DNA of 64,000 nucleotides. Origin: Cellvibrio sp. KY-GH-1. Its GTDB lineage: Bacteria; Pseudomonadota; Gammaproteobacteria; Pseudomonadales; Cellvibrionaceae. This document shows, in pieces, positions 15,069 through 25,818 of the stretch. Position 1 is the first letter of the stretch; each line of letters starts with the position of its first letter. Below the pieces are notes generated by a model. The model did not search any database and was not told where the DNA came from. It saw nothing but the letters and a program-made list of their open reading frames with translations. A program made the position numbers and the translations under genes. Location of the stretch: positions 3,679,501-3,743,500 of the forward strand of contig NZ_CP031728.1 of NCBI RefSeq assembly GCF_008806975.1, read 5' to 3'.

Positions 15069-18000
15069 TCAAACTTGAAATGCGCGCTTTAAGGATTCCT
15101 GCATTGTTTGTTCAGAGAAGTGTTGCTGGACGTAACTATTTCCGTTTGTGGAAGTCTTCGTCCACGCGTTATCTTCTCGCAGCAATTCCACTACGGCACG
15201 CGCAAATTGTTCGGCGTCACTGGTTACCGGGATGAGTGACTCAACATCCGGTAAACCTTGCGCACCCACTTCGGTAGTGACCAATGGCACACCATAAGCC
15301 ATAGCTTCCACTACTTTATTTTTTACACCTGCACCAAAGCGCAGCGGTACTACAGCAACGCGCGCTTCCGCGTAATGTGCAGCCAATTCTGCATCAGTGA
15401 CGTACCCTGTTACGTGAACAGACGGCCCATTCAGGCTCTTTACTTGCTCAGTCGGACGTGAGCCTATTAGATACAGTGACACCCTTGGGCACTGCAGCTT
15501 TATCTTGGGGAAAATTTCATTCACAAACCATAGCGCTGCATCCGTGTTCGGAGGATGACCAAACCCCGCGACAAAAATAATTTTATTGCCATCCACCGCA
15601 GAACGATTCGCGTAATTGTCCAGTTGATCATATACATAGGGACAAACGGCCGACGCATTTATTGTTGGATCAATTTTTTTAACCGTCTCGGCTTCTTCTT
15701 GCGACGGATAAAGCACAACATCCATTTTCTGCCAAACTGAACATTCAAGTTTGAAGTAATGATCAATTTCCCTTTTTAAGGCTGCGCCAGGATTTAATTC
15801 AAATTCTCGTTGGAGTCTTTCAAAATGTAAATCGTGTCCGTAAAAAATGCGACGAACACGTGGAAAGGCCTGCAAATCATCAATATAGTTAATCGCCACG
15901 TGCGGACGGTTTATCAGCACCGCTGTCACTGCACCGCCAGTCGCGGCCAACCACTCTTTAAATTTCCCGACATACTCCGAACCATAGATAACTTCTATAC
16001 CCATTTGTTGCAAACGCGGAGTGTAATCGGGATCGTACCAAAGATTATCGGGCCAAAATTTAATGTTAAAACCCATTTTTTGCAGGCCGGCAATTATCGC
16101 CATGGTCGATCGCGAACCCGCATCACGATCTGGCTGGGGAACATAGTGATCAATAACCACCACGCTTGGCTTGGACCAGCTTCGGTCTCTGGCAGAAAAC
16201 ACAGACTCCGCATTATTAAAATGTTCAACCAATGTGGACTTCCATTTTTCAAAAAACTTTTTTTGGTTTACGACTTGATACGCTTTTATTCCTGACGCTG
16301 TATCAGTGCCGTTTGATACACCCTCATAGTGAATAATTACCGACGCTGGTTGGTAGTACACTTTTTTACCCGCCGCCCTTACCTTAAATGCGAGATCGGT
16401 ATCTTCATAGTATGCTGGCAAATAGAGCTCATCGAACGTTCCCAACTCAGCAAAGAAATTCTTTTCAAATAATAGCGAGGCGCCAGAACAGTAATCCGCC
16501 TCCTTGACATAGTTATATTCCGGCTGTTGCGGGTTTTGCAATCGTCCGAAATTCCACGCAGAACCATCCTTCCACAAAATGCCGCCCGCCTCTTGCAAGC
16601 GACCATCGGGATACACCAACTTTGACCCCACCATGCCGCAATCGGCGCGCGTAGCAAAAATCGCCAGCATTGAATCCAACCAGCCTTCGGTCACTTCGGT
16701 ATCGTTATTTAATAAATATACGTACTCGCCTTTGGCAAAAGACACGGCGCGATTGCACGAACGCAAAAAGCCCAAATTGTGGGGATGCACTTCATACCGC
16801 AGGCCTTGTACTTGCTGGAGGAAATGTATTTCATGATCGGGCGAACAGTCTTCCACTACTATAACTTCAATTGGCGCTTGCGGCGCATGACGGGCAATAG
16901 AGGCCAGACAGGTGAGCGTCATAGGTAAATTGCCATAGCTTGGAATGATTACCGACACTAAAGGCTGCGTTGATGAAGGCATTACCAGTGACACCAATGT
17001 GGATTGAATATCCTCGCGCGCAATGAGCCCCCGGCTAGTCGCTAATGGCTCACCGGGTTTACCTTGTCTACGCCACATTTCATAGTGCACGACACCCTCA
17101 AATAGCGGGCCTGCAACGCGATAAACGCAACCCGCCAATATATTTTTCACGCGCGGGCTTAATGGCAAACGCTTATTAATGTTGCGCGCAACACGCTGCA
17201 AGCGCGGCTTGAGCGATGCAAGCAGAATGTCCTTTTCTCCCCGCACAATGCGCCCCATCACTCGCAGCGGCAAAGTAATCTTCCAGGAACGGGAGTTAGT
17301 GACTTGCTCGAAGTTTTGTCGAGATTCGGCTAATTGTTGTTGTAAGCTGCGATTGGCTTCGCGCTCGATTTCGTATTCACGATCACGTACATCCAGCTTT
17401 TCCCTGGTGTCTTGTACCAATGCAGTAGTAACTTGCAACTCGCTACTTAACTGTTCGATATTTTGTCGTGCTATCTCTATATCTGCACATAGTTGCTGCT
17501 CCTTGTAACGGGCATCCCCGAGTAATTTATCGAGGTCCAATGCCCATTGTGTGCGCTCATCTAATTGCTGCTCTAGCGATATTGCCCACTGGGTACGCTC
17601 TTCTACCCATTGTTTCAGCTGTTCAATATTTTCATGGGCATAAACATAGTCGATGGTTGAATTTTCAATTTCATCCAGTAGCAAAAACTCTTGTGTTAGC
17701 GTTTCACGGCGTTGCTCATAGAGTTGATTCAATTGCACCAGCGCTGATTGTGATTCGGCACCCGGCAATAAGCAGCAAAGGTCGTATGCAGTTATTACGT
17801 CAGCTGTGCATGCTTTGTCTGACAGCAAATCTGCGCGGGTAAAAATACTATGACGCAATTCAGAATCGAGAAAGCTATTGGCGAAATCCGCAATTTTTTT
17901 CGCATCTGCTGTTAGGTTAACGTGCTGCGCAAGCTGCTGCAGCACAGCCTCTGGGGTTTCCATCAACTGGTCGTAATCCAGTGCAATGACCGGCAACTGT

Positions 18001-18518
18001 TGTAACTCTTGCGCAAGCGCCAGGTTGTAACTCAACCAAACCAGGTACCCTTTACGGATTGGGGTTTTGTTTCGCTTCAATAAGGATTGGGCAACGCTCA
18101 GGGGATGGCGCAAGCACCAAACATAATGCACATTAATATCCATATCGCAGAATACGCGCTTCCAGAATTTAAATAATTTGGAAACACGCGGGTCCTTAAA
18201 GCCGAACACATCCACATCTTGCATTTTTTCTTGCAATAATTGTTTCGCTTTGACCAAATATCCGGCGGAGATTAACTGCTCTACATCACTATCCGTTACC
18301 AATGACAAACTAAACCAATGCTGTCCAATCACGGACAACATCTCAATGTTTAAATCATTGATTGCTTTATCTTCAAAAAAACCTTTTGGATTATCTTTAC
18401 CGGCAGGCAACAAATCATCGCCCAGGGCGGCCCCCAGGCTTGCCAATGCGTTCATCACTGCACTGGTACCGCTGCGGTGCATCCCCAGTACTACTATTAA
18501 TTTTTTCGAGTTTTCCAC
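15069..18518 (-). CDS. Giant sulfotransferase-like / GT2 / GT4 multidomain protein
   Basis: About 1149 residues in three parts. Residues about 5-270: a P-loop sulfotransferase-like domain ([29 protein letters not shown]). Then a long charged coiled coil (about 270-420). Residues about 520-760: a GT2 glycosyltransferase ([39 protein letters not shown]). Residues about 840-1149: a GT4-type GT-B domain ([29 protein letters not shown]). It probably adds two sugars and perhaps a sulfate. The start is taken as GTG at 18518 with AAGAGA upstream; a TTG at 18536 would add six residues. It follows the APS kinase gene, which fits supply of PAPS. Confidence 0.85.
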   Translation of the reverse strand: MENSKKLIVVLGMHRSGTSAVMNALASLGAALGDDLLPAGKDNPKGFFEDKAINDLNIEMLSVIGQHWFSLSLVTDSDVEQLISAGYLVKAKQLLQEKMQDVDVFGFKDPRVSKLFKFWKRVFCDMDINVHYVWCLRHPLSVAQSLLKRNKTPIRKGYLVWLSYNLALAQELQQLPVIALDYDQLMETPEAVLQQLAQHVNLTADAKKIADFANSFLDSELRHSIFTRADLLSDKACTADVITAYDLCCLLPGAESQSALVQLNQLYEQRRETLTQEFLLLDEIENSTIDYVYAHENIEQLKQWVEERTQWAISLEQQLDERTQWALDLDKLLGDARYKEQQLCADIEIARQNIEQLSSELQVTTALVQDTREKLDVRDREYEIEREANRSLQQQLAESRQNFEQVTNSRSWKITLPLRVMGRIVRGEKDILLASLKPRLQRVARNINKRLPLSPRVKNILAGCVYRVAGPLFEGVVHYEMWRRQGKPGEPLATSRGLIAREDIQSTLVSLVMPSSTQPLVSVIIPSYGNLPMTLTCLASIARHAPQAPIEVIVVEDCSPDHEIHFLQQVQGLRYEVHPHNLGFLRSCNRAVSFAKGEYVYLLNNDTEVTEGWLDSMLAIFATRADCGMVGSKLVYPDGRLQEAGGILWKDGSAWNFGRLQNPQQPEYNYVKEADYCSGASLLFEKNFFAELGTFDELYLPAYYEDTDLAFKVRAAGKKVYYQPASVIIHYEGVSNGTDTASGIKAYQVVNQKKFFEKWKSTLVEHFNNAESVFSARDRSWSKPSVVVIDHYVPQPDRDAGSRSTMAIIAGLQKMGFNIKFWPDNLWYDPDYTPRLQQMGIEVIYGSEYVGKFKEWLAATGGAVTAVLINRPHVAINYIDDLQAFPRVRRIFYGHDLHFERLQREFELNPGAALKREIDHYFKLECSVWQKMDVVLYPSQEEAETVKKIDPTINASAVCPYVYDQLDNYANRSAVDGNKIIFVAGFGHPPNTDAALWFVNEIFPKIKLQCPRVSLYLIGSRPTEQVKSLNGPSVHVTGYVTDAELAAHYAEARVAVVPLRFGAGVKNKVVEAMAYGVPLVTTEVGAQGLPDVESLIPVTSDAEQFARAVVELLREDNAWTKTSTNGNSYVQQHFSEQTMQESLKRAFQV

Positions 18519-18536
18519 AATCAATCTCTTCGCCAA

Positions 18537-19451
18537 TCAAACTACCGGGTTTATGTTCAGCACGCTGCGAATAATTTCTTCCACACAAGTTTCGGCACTC
18601 ATTAGGCAGGTATCCAAACGCAACTCTGGTTGCGTGGGACGCTCATAAGCACTATCAATGCCGGTGAAATTTTTTAACTCACCACGACGTGCTTTTGCGT
18701 AGAGACCCTTAACATCGCGCTTTTCGCATTCGGCGAGCGGTGCATCGATAAACACCTCAACAAATTCTCCGGTGGGAAACAGTTGTCGCGCCATCTGCCG
18801 GTCGGCCTGAAATGGCGAGATAAAAGAAGCGATGACAATTAGCCCGGCGTCCACCATCAATTTTGCCACTTCCGCCACGCGACGAATATTTTCCACTCGA
18901 TCCACTTCGGTAAACCCCAGATCGCGATTTAAACCATGGCGAATATTATCGCCATCGAGCAAGTAGGTGTGCCGGCCCGCTTCAAATAAGCGCTTCTCCA
19001 ACAAATTAGCAATGGTGGATTTGCCAGAGCCCGATAAACCGGTAAACCAAAGACAAACCGGTTGTTGGTGTTTCTGTTGAGCGCGCGCAGTTTTATCAAT
19101 GCTCAATTGCTGCCAGCGAATATTGGTCGCACGCCTGAGTGGAAATTCAATCCAGGCATTGGCAACCAGCATTTGATTTTCAGCATCCACTATTTGCGCA
19201 CTGTTTTGTAAGGTCAAATCAACATCCAGCGCTTGCGCACTGCTGATGTTCACCACACCTGTTTCACCGCTCTGCAAATGTTTAGCGGAGAGGTGTTCCT
19301 GGGTGTGCGGATGCAATTTATATTTAATGGCGGTAATGGTTACTGCCACCTGCAACTCACGGTAATTTAATAGGTACTTGCGCCCCGCCATCAATGGGCG
19401 CGGCGCCAACCACTCTACTTTTACTTGATACTGATCAGCACTGGGGGACAT
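18537..19451 (-). CDS. cysC: APS kinase with N-terminal CysN-like beta-barrel, no GTPase domain
   Basis: Adenylylsulfate kinase that phosphorylates APS to PAPS, the donor for sulfotransferases. The C-terminal 200 residues are a full Cys[19 protein letters not shown] (P-loop), [50 protein letters not shown]. The N-terminal 110 residues ([17 protein letters not shown] ... [14 protein letters not shown]) resemble the elongation-factor-like domains at the end of CysN, as in CysN-CysC (NodQ) fusions, but the GTPase domain is absent. Start at ATG 19451 with GCGAGG upstream; ATG 19496 would overlap wzt by 29 bases. The gene lies in a cluster with sulfotransferase-like proteins, so a role in polysaccharide sulfation is inferred. 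Confidence 0.88.
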   Translation of the reverse strand: MSPSADQYQVKVEWLAPRPLMAGRKYLLNYRELQVAVTITAIKYKLHPHTQEHLSAKHLQSGETGVVNISSAQALDVDLTLQNSAQIVDAENQMLVANAWIEFPLRRATNIRWQQLSIDKTARAQQKHQQPVCLWFTGLSGSGKSTIANLLEKRLFEAGRHTYLLDGDNIRHGLNRDLGFTEVDRVENIRRVAEVAKLMVDAGLIVIASFISPFQADRQMARQLFPTGEFVEVFIDAPLAECEKRDVKGLYAKARRGELKNFTGIDSAYERPTQPELRLDTCLMSAETCVEEIIRSVLNINPVV

Positions 19452-19467
19452 ACAGTGGCCTCGCTCA

Positions 19468-20703
19468 TCATGCAGGGACATCAGACCAGCTGACATCCAT
19501 TGGGGTCGGCACTAAACCGGTAAAGAGGTCGCGCGTATCGTCTACCATTTCAATCAGCAACATATCATCGTAGCGACACATCAATACCGTCTGCTCAACG
19601 CTTGGAGCGCTGACCATTCGTAGCGCAATGCGATATACACCCTGGCGAAAGCAACAAGCAAAGCTGACAGAAATGCGTTTGAAGCCATGAAAATCCGCAA
19701 TGGGAATTCGTTTACCAGTAATGTGCATGCCGCGGTTATCGATAATATCAACGATTAAATATGGCGATTCAATTGACTCGATCATATGCAGATCGACATC
19801 AAGTGTTATCGGCGATCCATAGGTTAGCGCGGCATGGTTACCGTGATCGCGAATCGCAGCATCTACCAAATCAAATCCGGATACTCCAAAGCCGCCGGAC
19901 TTCCTATTCACTTTCATGCTGCTATTTAAGCTGGTGACTTTGTCTTTTTGTACCTGATATAGGTATTCAACCACCACATCATCGGGGATACCGGTTTTAA
20001 TAATTTTGCCTTTTTCCAACAGCATCGCTTGATTGCAAAAAGACCTAACCGCACCAAGATCATGACCAACAAATAGCAAGGTGGTCCCCTTGCGTAAAAT
20101 TTCTTCTATTTTCGCCAGCGCTTTGGCTTGAAAGCGTGCATCACCTACCGAAAGGGCTTCGTCGACAATTAATACGTCGGGGTCAACATGTACTTGCACC
20201 GCAAATGCCAAGCGCACCATCATGCCCGAGCTATAAGTTTTTACTGGCCGCTCAATAAAATCACCAATGTCCGCGAACGCCACTATATCGTCATAGCGAG
20301 CATCTATTTCGATGCGACTCAACCCCAAAATCGCCGCATTGATGTAGACGTTTTCCCGTCCGGTAAATTCTGGATCAAAACCGCTACCCAACTCCAACAG
20401 CGCCGCGATTCGCCCTTTAACTTCAACACTACCCTGAGTTGCTTGCAAAGTGCCGGCAATAATTTGCAACAAGGTACTTTTGCCACTGCCGTTCAAGCCA
20501 ATAATCCCAAGGCTCTCACCCTCCCGAACCGTGAAGCTCACATCATTTAAGGCTTGAATTTGCTGACAATTGCGTCGCAACAGCTGCTCACAATACGCAG
20601 GAAAGAATTGTCGCAATATTCTAATTGCCAAAGGCACCAACAAGCGACTTAAAGGGGTTTTCCAGATTAAATACGTTTTGGAAATATTGCTGACTTTAAT
20701 CAT
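19468..20703 (-). CDS. wzt: Polysaccharide ABC exporter ATP-binding protein (Wzt)
   Basis: ATPase of the ABC-2 type exporter that moves a lipid-linked polysaccharide across the inner membrane. Walker [17 protein letters not shown], the Q-loop region, signature [13 protein letters not shown], Walker [13 protein letters not shown], and H-loop FVGHDLGAV. After residue about 250 there is a 160-residue C-terminal domain of the Wzt_C type, which in O-antigen systems binds the capped end of the glycan and sets export specificity. Start at ATG 20703, with AGGTG seven bases upstream; GTG 20712 is directly after the wzm stop. It pairs with wzm immediately upstream. Confidence 0.93.
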   Translation of the reverse strand: MIKVSNISKTYLIWKTPLSRLLVPLAIRILRQFFPAYCEQLLRRNCQQIQALNDVSFTVREGESLGIIGLNGSGKSTLLQIIAGTLQATQGSVEVKGRIAALLELGSGFDPEFTGRENVYINAAILGLSRIEIDARYDDIVAFADIGDFIERPVKTYSSGMMVRLAFAVQVHVDPDVLIVDEALSVGDARFQAKALAKIEEILRKGTTLLFVGHDLGAVRSFCNQAMLLEKGKIIKTGIPDDVVVEYLYQVQKDKVTSLNSSMKVNRKSGGFGVSGFDLVDAAIRDHGNHAALTYGSPITLDVDLHMIESIESPYLIVDIIDNRGMHITGKRIPIADFHGFKRISVSFACCFRQGVYRIALRMVSAPSVEQTVLMCRYDDMLLIEMVDDTRDLFTGLVPTPMDVSWSDVPA

Positions 20704-20712
20704 CGCGTTCAC

Positions 20713-21504
20713 CTAAATGACGTCGGCAAAGCCGGGGCGAACCTTGCGGAAAAACCAATATCCACACGCAGCCACACTCACAGCAATTACACAATAGATT
20801 CCTAAACCAGTAAGGCTCGGAATTTTTCCGTAAATCACCAGCTGCCTCGCAGACTCAACAATATAGGAAAGCGGGTTGAGTAAAATTAATTGTTGCAGGC
20901 TTTCCGACAAGCTCGATGCTGAATAAAAAACCGGGCTTAGAAATAACATCAAGGTGGCAAGGGTTCCGGTAATTTGCTGTATATCACGCAGGTAAACACC
21001 CAGGCCCGCCAACAACCAACCGAACCCCAGTAGCAACAGCAAATATGGCAACAAAAAAATTGGCAGCAACAGGGCTGTGAGGGGAATTCGTTGCAATTCA
21101 ACCAGCATGAATATCAACAACAGCCCGAAGCTAATACAAAAGGTGAAGAGTGCTCCGAGCAAATTTATGTAGGGCAATATCTCCAATGGAAACACAATTT
21201 TTTTTACAAAATTGGGATTCGCCGTGATGAGTTGCGGTGATTTGGTCAGGGTTTCCATTAGCAGCCCGTGCAAACTCAACCCCAGAAACAACACAATTGC
21301 GAAACTCAATGTGGTTTCACCCGAGGTATCATTCCAGCGCGCTTTAAATACGAACTGAAATACAAAGGTGTAAATTCCCAACATGATTAGTGGCGTCACC
21401 AGCGACCAGAGCAGTCCCAGTGCCGAACCGCGATAACGCGAGTGAATGTCGCGGCGCAATAGTTGCCAGATAAGCGTGCGCTGTTTCCAAGCGAGCGAAA
21501 ACAT
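20713..21504 (-). CDS. wzm: Polysaccharide ABC exporter permease (Wzm)
   Basis: 263-residue ABC-2 type permease with six membrane segments; N-terminal amphipathic region WQLLRRDIHSRYRGSALGLLWSLVTP is characteristic of Wzm/TagG/KpsM proteins. With Wzt it forms the exporter for the polysaccharide built by this cluster. Its ATG follows the rmlB stop codon directly (TAA ATG), implying translational coupling, and wzt follows within ten bases. Confidence 0.93.
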   Translation of the reverse strand: MFSLAWKQRTLIWQLLRRDIHSRYRGSALGLLWSLVTPLIMLGIYTFVFQFVFKARWNDTSGETTLSFAIVLFLGLSLHGLLMETLTKSPQLITANPNFVKKIVFPLEILPYINLLGALFTFCISFGLLLIFMLVELQRIPLTALLLPIFLLPYLLLLLGFGWLLAGLGVYLRDIQQITGTLATLMLFLSPVFYSASSLSESLQQLILLNPLSYIVESARQLVIYGKIPSLTGLGIYCVIAVSVAACGYWFFRKVRPGFADVI

Positions 21505-22557
21505 TTATTGGTTCACCGTCTCGCGCTGGTTGTGCAACAACCAGTGAATGGTTTTTACAATGCCACTCTCAAAACTTTCTACCGGATGATAGCCTAATTC
21601 CGCGTGGCATTTACCTGGGTCAATTGCATAGCGACGGTCATGACCGGGACGATCTTTAACGTAGGTGATCAACGATTTGGCATCGCCACTCGTTGCACAA
21701 GGCGTATGCGGATAGCGCACCAACAACTCCGGACTAGCAACAACTGCTGCGTCAACTTTTGCGCAAATTAAATTAACTATATCAATATTGCGCCATTCGT
21801 TTTCGCCACCGACATTATAAACCTCGCCAATCTTTCCTTTATGCAAAATCAAGTCAATCGCGCGGCAGTGGTCCTCCACATAGAGCCAATCGCGAATATT
21901 TTTTCCGTCGCCATAAATAGGCAGCGCTTTGCCTTGTAAAATATTCTGAATGATCAGTGGAATTAATTTTTCACTGTCCTGATAAGGGCCGTAATTATTC
22001 GAACAATTACTGGTAGTCACGTTCAAACCATAGGTGTGGTGATACGCGCGCACCAGGTGATCAGACGCTGCCTTGGACGCCGAGTAAGGTGAGTTGGGCG
22101 CAAAAGGGGTTGACTCGGTAAACGCCGGCGCATCTTCAGTGAGTGAACCATAGACTTCGTCGGTTGAGACATGATGGAAGTGATGATTTGCAACACCCGC
22201 ATCCAGCCAGAATTTTTTTGCCACTTTTAGAAGCGTATGAGTGCCCATAATATTGGTTTGCAAGAATGCATCCGGCCCGAGAATGGATCTATCCACATGC
22301 GACTCGGCAGCAAAATGAATTACGCAATTGATCTGATGCTCAGTAAATAGCTTTTCCACCAGCGCCTGGTCGCCAATATCACCTTGTATAAAAGCAAAAC
22401 TGGTGGAATTTTCCAACGACTGAATATTTTCACGGTGACCTGCATAGGTAAGTAAATCCAACACGACCACTTTGTCTTGCGGATATTTTTCGGCCCAGTA
22501 GTGACAAAAATTGCTACCAATAAAACCGGCGCCGCCAGTGATTAACATATTTCTCAT
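21505..22557 (-). CDS. rmlB: dTDP-glucose 4,6-dehydratase
   Basis: NAD-dependent SDR enzyme, second step of dTDP-L-rhamnose synthesis. Motifs: ITGGAGFIGSNF (NAD binding), AAESHVDRS, STDEVYG (catalytic D-E), YSASKAASDHLV (YxxxK), NCSNNYGPYQ. Length (350 residues) is standard. ATG at 22557 is preferred; the frame can be extended to a TTG at 22572. The rml genes are in the order A-C-D-B in the direction of transcription, directly followed by the ABC exporter genes. A 61-base gap with no obvious signal separates it from rmlD. Confidence 0.95.
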   Translation of the reverse strand: MRNMLITGGAGFIGSNFCHYWAEKYPQDKVVVLDLLTYAGHRENIQSLENSTSFAFIQGDIGDQALVEKLFTEHQINCVIHFAAESHVDRSILGPDAFLQTNIMGTHTLLKVAKKFWLDAGVANHHFHHVSTDEVYGSLTEDAPAFTESTPFAPNSPYSASKAASDHLVRAYHHTYGLNVTTSNCSNNYGPYQDSEKLIPLIIQNILQGKALPIYGDGKNIRDWLYVEDHCRAIDLILHKGKIGEVYNVGGENEWRNIDIVNLICAKVDAAVVASPELLVRYPHTPCATSGDAKSLITYVKDRPGHDRRYAIDPGKCHAELGYHPVESFESGIVKTIHWLLHNQRETVNQ

Positions 22558-22633
22558 GAAACGCTTACTCAATGATGTTACCTGTATTCAGCGCGGTTCG
22601 TGGGAACCTTCGCTGTCTTGCGTGTTGCGCGCG

Positions 22634-23542
22634 CTATTGCACTAATTTATCCAGCATCTGCCCGAGAGCCTGCTGCCAATGTATCGGGCTAATGGATAAC
22701 GTTTCCCAGGTTTGAAATTTATCCAATACTGAAAACCCGGGGCGCTGCGCCGGTGTGGGATAGTCGCGCGTGCGAATCGGCTTAAGCTGTGGTTGACGCA
22801 CCAAGAGTTTTTTCTGCTCGGCCAAATTGAAAATAGCGCAGGCAAAGTCGTACCAGCTGGCGGTCCCCGCATCGGAAAAATGAAATACTTTTTGTTCTGG
22901 CTGGACAGCGACCAAGGCCCACAGCATCTTCGCTAAATTAATCGCGTAGGTCGGTGTACCAAGTTGATCACTGACGACATTCAATGATTCCCGCTCAGCG
23001 CCCAGACGCAACATGGTTTTTACAAAATTGGCGCCATGCTCGCAATAAACCCAACCGGTGCGCACAATATACGTGCGAGGATTTAGCCTCAGCGCCGCAA
23101 TTTCTCCAGCGCGTTTGCTTTTGCCATATACACCGAGCGGATTGCATTCATCGGTTGGCAGGTAGGCGCTGGATTTTTTGCCATCAAATACAAAGTCGGT
23201 AGATACTTGCAGCAGCATTTTTTGTTGCTGCGCACACCAACTGGCAAGTTCGGCAACAGCGCTGTGATTAATTGTCTCCGCCAGGTCTGCATCGCTTTCC
23301 GCTTTGTCAACGGCAGTGTACGCAGCAGCATTGATGATAATGTCCGGCTGATACTGTTCCAACACAGTGGCAATTGTATCAGGGGCAGATAAATCCAATT
23401 GCGCACGCGTCACCGCGACCACGTCCAGCGCAACACCATTGATCTTTGACGGGCGGGTTTGCTGCAGGGCATAACCCAATTGACCACTAGCGCCAGTAAT
23501 TAGCACTTTTATCGGCAACGCACTTTTTTCCTCTTCGTTCAT
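22634..23542 (-). CDS. rmlD: dTDP-4-dehydrorhamnose reductase
   Basis: NADPH-dependent SDR that makes dTDP-L-rhamnose, the last step of the pathway. Motifs: VLITGASGQLGYALQQT, INAAAYTAVDKAE, STDFVFDG, YGKSKRAGE, RTGWVYCEHGANFVKTMLRL. 302 residues. The ATG overlaps the rmlC stop codon (ATGA), so translation is coupled. Confidence 0.95.
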   Translation of the reverse strand: MNEEEKSALPIKVLITGASGQLGYALQQTRPSKINGVALDVVAVTRAQLDLSAPDTIATVLEQYQPDIIINAAAYTAVDKAESDADLAETINHSAVAELASWCAQQQKMLLQVSTDFVFDGKKSSAYLPTDECNPLGVYGKSKRAGEIAALRLNPRTYIVRTGWVYCEHGANFVKTMLRLGAERESLNVVSDQLGTPTYAINLAKMLWALVAVQPEQKVFHFSDAGTASWYDFACAIFNLAEQKKLLVRQPQLKPIRTRDYPTPAQRPGFSVLDKFQTWETLSISPIHWQQALGQMLDKLVQ

Positions 23543-24087
23543 TCGAAGATCTCCGCCTGTGTCAGTGGCAATGCATTTTGGTCTTTTGCGGACAAGGTGG
23601 GCTGATTGATATCACCCATCGGCCATTCAATCTTTAACGCCGGATCATTCCACAAAAGTGAACGCTCGTGTTCAGGCGCGTAATACTCAGTACATTTGTA
23701 ATTAAATTCAGCGCGTTCACTTAACACCAGAAAGCCGTGCGCAAAACCGGGCGGCACCCAAAAAATATGTTTGTTCTCAGCCGACAGATAAACCCCCACG
23801 GATTTACCAAAGGTGGGTGAGCTTTTGCGTAAATCCACCGCGACATCATAAACTTCACCGGCAGTTACTCGCACCAATTTACCTTGGGGGTTGTGAATTT
23901 GATAATGCAGCCCGCGCAACACGCCGCGACTGGAGGAGCTGTGATTGTCCTGCACAAATTTCACGGGAATATCGCGCTCGCTAAACCAGCTTTCACGAAA
24001 GGTTTCTAAAAAAAATCCACGCTCATCGCCAAACACTTTCGGTTTGAACAACAGCAAATCAGGGATAGCAGTAGCAATAACTTCCAT
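23539..24087 (-). CDS. rmlC: dTDP-4-dehydrorhamnose 3,5-epimerase
   Basis: Cupin-fold epimerase, third step of dTDP-L-rhamnose synthesis. 182 residues with FGDERGFFLETF, FVQDNHSSSSRGVLRGLHYQ (catalytic His), VRVTAGEVYDVAVDLRKSSPTFGK, WVPPGFAHGFLVLSE and YYAPEHERSLLWNDP. Overlaps rmlA by one base at its start and rmlD by four at its end. Confidence 0.95.
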   Translation of the reverse strand: MEVIATAIPDLLLFKPKVFGDERGFFLETFRESWFSERDIPVKFVQDNHSSSSRGVLRGLHYQIHNPQGKLVRVTAGEVYDVAVDLRKSSPTFGKSVGVYLSAENKHIFWVPPGFAHGFLVLSERAEFNYKCTEYYAPEHERSLLWNDPALKIEWPMGDINQPTLSAKDQNALPLTQAEIFE

Positions 24088-24998
24088 TAAAAAACCCGGT
24101 CTTCAAGAATATTCATCAAATATTCGCCGTAACCACTTTTCAGCAGCGGTTTGGCGAGATTTATTAATTGATCTTTGTCGATATATCCCATGCGAAACGC
24201 AATCTCTTCGGGGCAGGCGACTTTTAAACCCTGACGCTTTTCAATGGTTTGGATAAATTGACTGGCCGCCAGCAGGTTGTCGTGCGTCCCCGTATCCAGC
24301 CAGGCAGCACCACGCCCTAATAACTCGACAGTTAATTCGCCAAGTTCAAGATACTTTTTATTAACATCGGTAATTTCCAGCTCACCACGCGCTGAAGGCG
24401 TTATTGACTTGGCGATCTCGATCACGCGGTTATCGTAAAAATACAATCCAGTGACGGCGTATTTGGATTTTGGTTTAAGCGGCTTTTCTTCAATCGACAA
24501 TACGGTACCATCATCGGCAAATTCCACTACGCCATACGCGCGCGCATCGTCTACGTGGTAACCAAAAATAGTCGCGCCAGTTACGCGATTGTTGGCGTGT
24601 TGCAGCACTTGCGAAAAGTCGTGCGCATAATAAATATTGTCGCCCAGCACCAGCGCACAATTGCTGGTCCCGATAAATTCTTCACCGATAATAAACGCCT
24701 GTGCTAAACCATCCGGTGATGGCTGCTCGGCGTAAGAAATTTCCAATCCCCAGTCGCGCCCATCACCCAATAATTCGCGGTAAGTTGGCAAATCGCGCGG
24801 GGTAGAGATAATTAAAATTTCGCGAATACCCGCCAACATCAAGGTGGTGAGCGGATAATAAATCATCGGTTTATCGTAAATCGGCACGATTTGTTTGCTG
24901 ATCGCCTTGGTAATGGGGTACAGACGCGTGCCCGAACCGCCGGCGAGTACAATGCCTTTTCGGTTGGAAGACTGATAACTGGCTTTGCCGTGCGACAT
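24087..24998 (-). CDS. rmlA: Glucose-1-phosphate thymidylyltransferase
   Basis: Makes dTDP-glucose from glucose 1-phosphate and dTTP, first step of the rhamnose pathway. 303 residues: [74 protein letters not shown]. First gene of the tightly coupled rmlACDB block; the sulfotransferase gene lies 49 bases upstream. Confidence 0.95.
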   Translation of the reverse strand: MSHGKASYQSSNRKGIVLAGGSGTRLYPITKAISKQIVPIYDKPMIYYPLTTLMLAGIREILIISTPRDLPTYRELLGDGRDWGLEISYAEQPSPDGLAQAFIIGEEFIGTSNCALVLGDNIYYAHDFSQVLQHANNRVTGATIFGYHVDDARAYGVVEFADDGTVLSIEEKPLKPKSKYAVTGLYFYDNRVIEIAKSITPSARGELEITDVNKKYLELGELTVELLGRGAAWLDTGTHDNLLAASQFIQTIEKRQGLKVACPEEIAFRMGYIDKDQLINLAKPLLKSGYGEYLMNILEDRVF

Positions 24999-25047
24999 AA
25001 ATCAAACCTTTTAAAAACCTGGCCCATTAAACAATACAGCGGCGGGA

Positions 25048-25818
25048 TTATCTCAGCCATGGCCACTGGGGGCTATAGCCCATGGCGATTAACTGGGTTT
25101 TCAAGCGACGATTGGTAAAACGAAAGTAACAACCCAACAAGAAACGCAACCACCGATGGAGACGACGATCGTAATCGCCACTGAAGATACTCGCCGGCTC
25201 CGGCAGCTGATCCGTTGTTACACCAAGAAAGCGGCAGATCGTTTTCAGTGTTTCCTGATGCTGGAGATTCAGCTCGCTGTTTTCCAGCACCAGAATTTGT
25301 TCGTCTGGAAAATAACGGCGTAAATTTTGAAGCTGAGCGCTGTAGTGACCGCGACTGCAATAGGAATGGCAGCGGCGAGCGCCTCCCGCGTTACGGCTCG
25401 GGTCACGCCATAGACGATAAGGCTCGAGCAAGATCGCTAACCACAGGGGTAGGGATTCATCGCCACGCGCCTTTTCCATCGCATACTGGGAAATGGCGCG
25501 CTCTACAGGATCACGCAATATTACGATTAATTTCAAAGTCGGATTGTAGCGCTGTAGCTCCGCTGCAATTTCCGGCCAGTAACAGTAAATGGGGGTAGCC
25601 TCACCCCATAATTGCTGCGCGGATGCATTAACAAAGTGCGCGGAATAACGCTCATTGATTTCTTCCGGGCTCCACTGTGGCGAGTAATCAGCCGCATCAA
25701 ATAAATGTACTTCCTTGCCCTCGGCAATCGCTAATTGTGAGTGCTGGGCCAAAAAGTAACTCAGCGCTGTGGTGCCGCCTTTTTGTACGCCGACAATCAT
25801 AAAATCCAGGGATTTCAT
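25048..25818 (-). CDS. PAPS-dependent sulfotransferase family protein
   Basis: 256-residue cytoplasmic sulfotransferase. The 5'-phosphosulfate loop is FMIVGVQKGGTTALSYFL and the 3'-phosphate site is ILRDPVERAISQYAME; further family features are the K-E-V-H-L-F-D segment and the C-terminal SGDYDRRLHRWLR. Closest in style to bacterial sulfotransferases related to heparan/NodH-type enzymes, so the acceptor is probably a sugar of the polysaccharide made here. Overlaps the next sulfotransferase-like gene (ATGA-type overlap at 25815-25818), giving a coupled pair. Confidence 0.85.
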   Translation of the reverse strand: MKSLDFMIVGVQKGGTTALSYFLAQHSQLAIAEGKEVHLFDAADYSPQWSPEEINERYSAHFVNASAQQLWGEATPIYCYWPEIAAELQRYNPTLKLIVILRDPVERAISQYAMEKARGDESLPLWLAILLEPYRLWRDPSRNAGGARRCHSYCSRGHYSAQLQNLRRYFPDEQILVLENSELNLQHQETLKTICRFLGVTTDQLPEPASIFSGDYDRRLHRWLRFLLGCYFRFTNRRLKTQLIAMGYSPQWPWLR

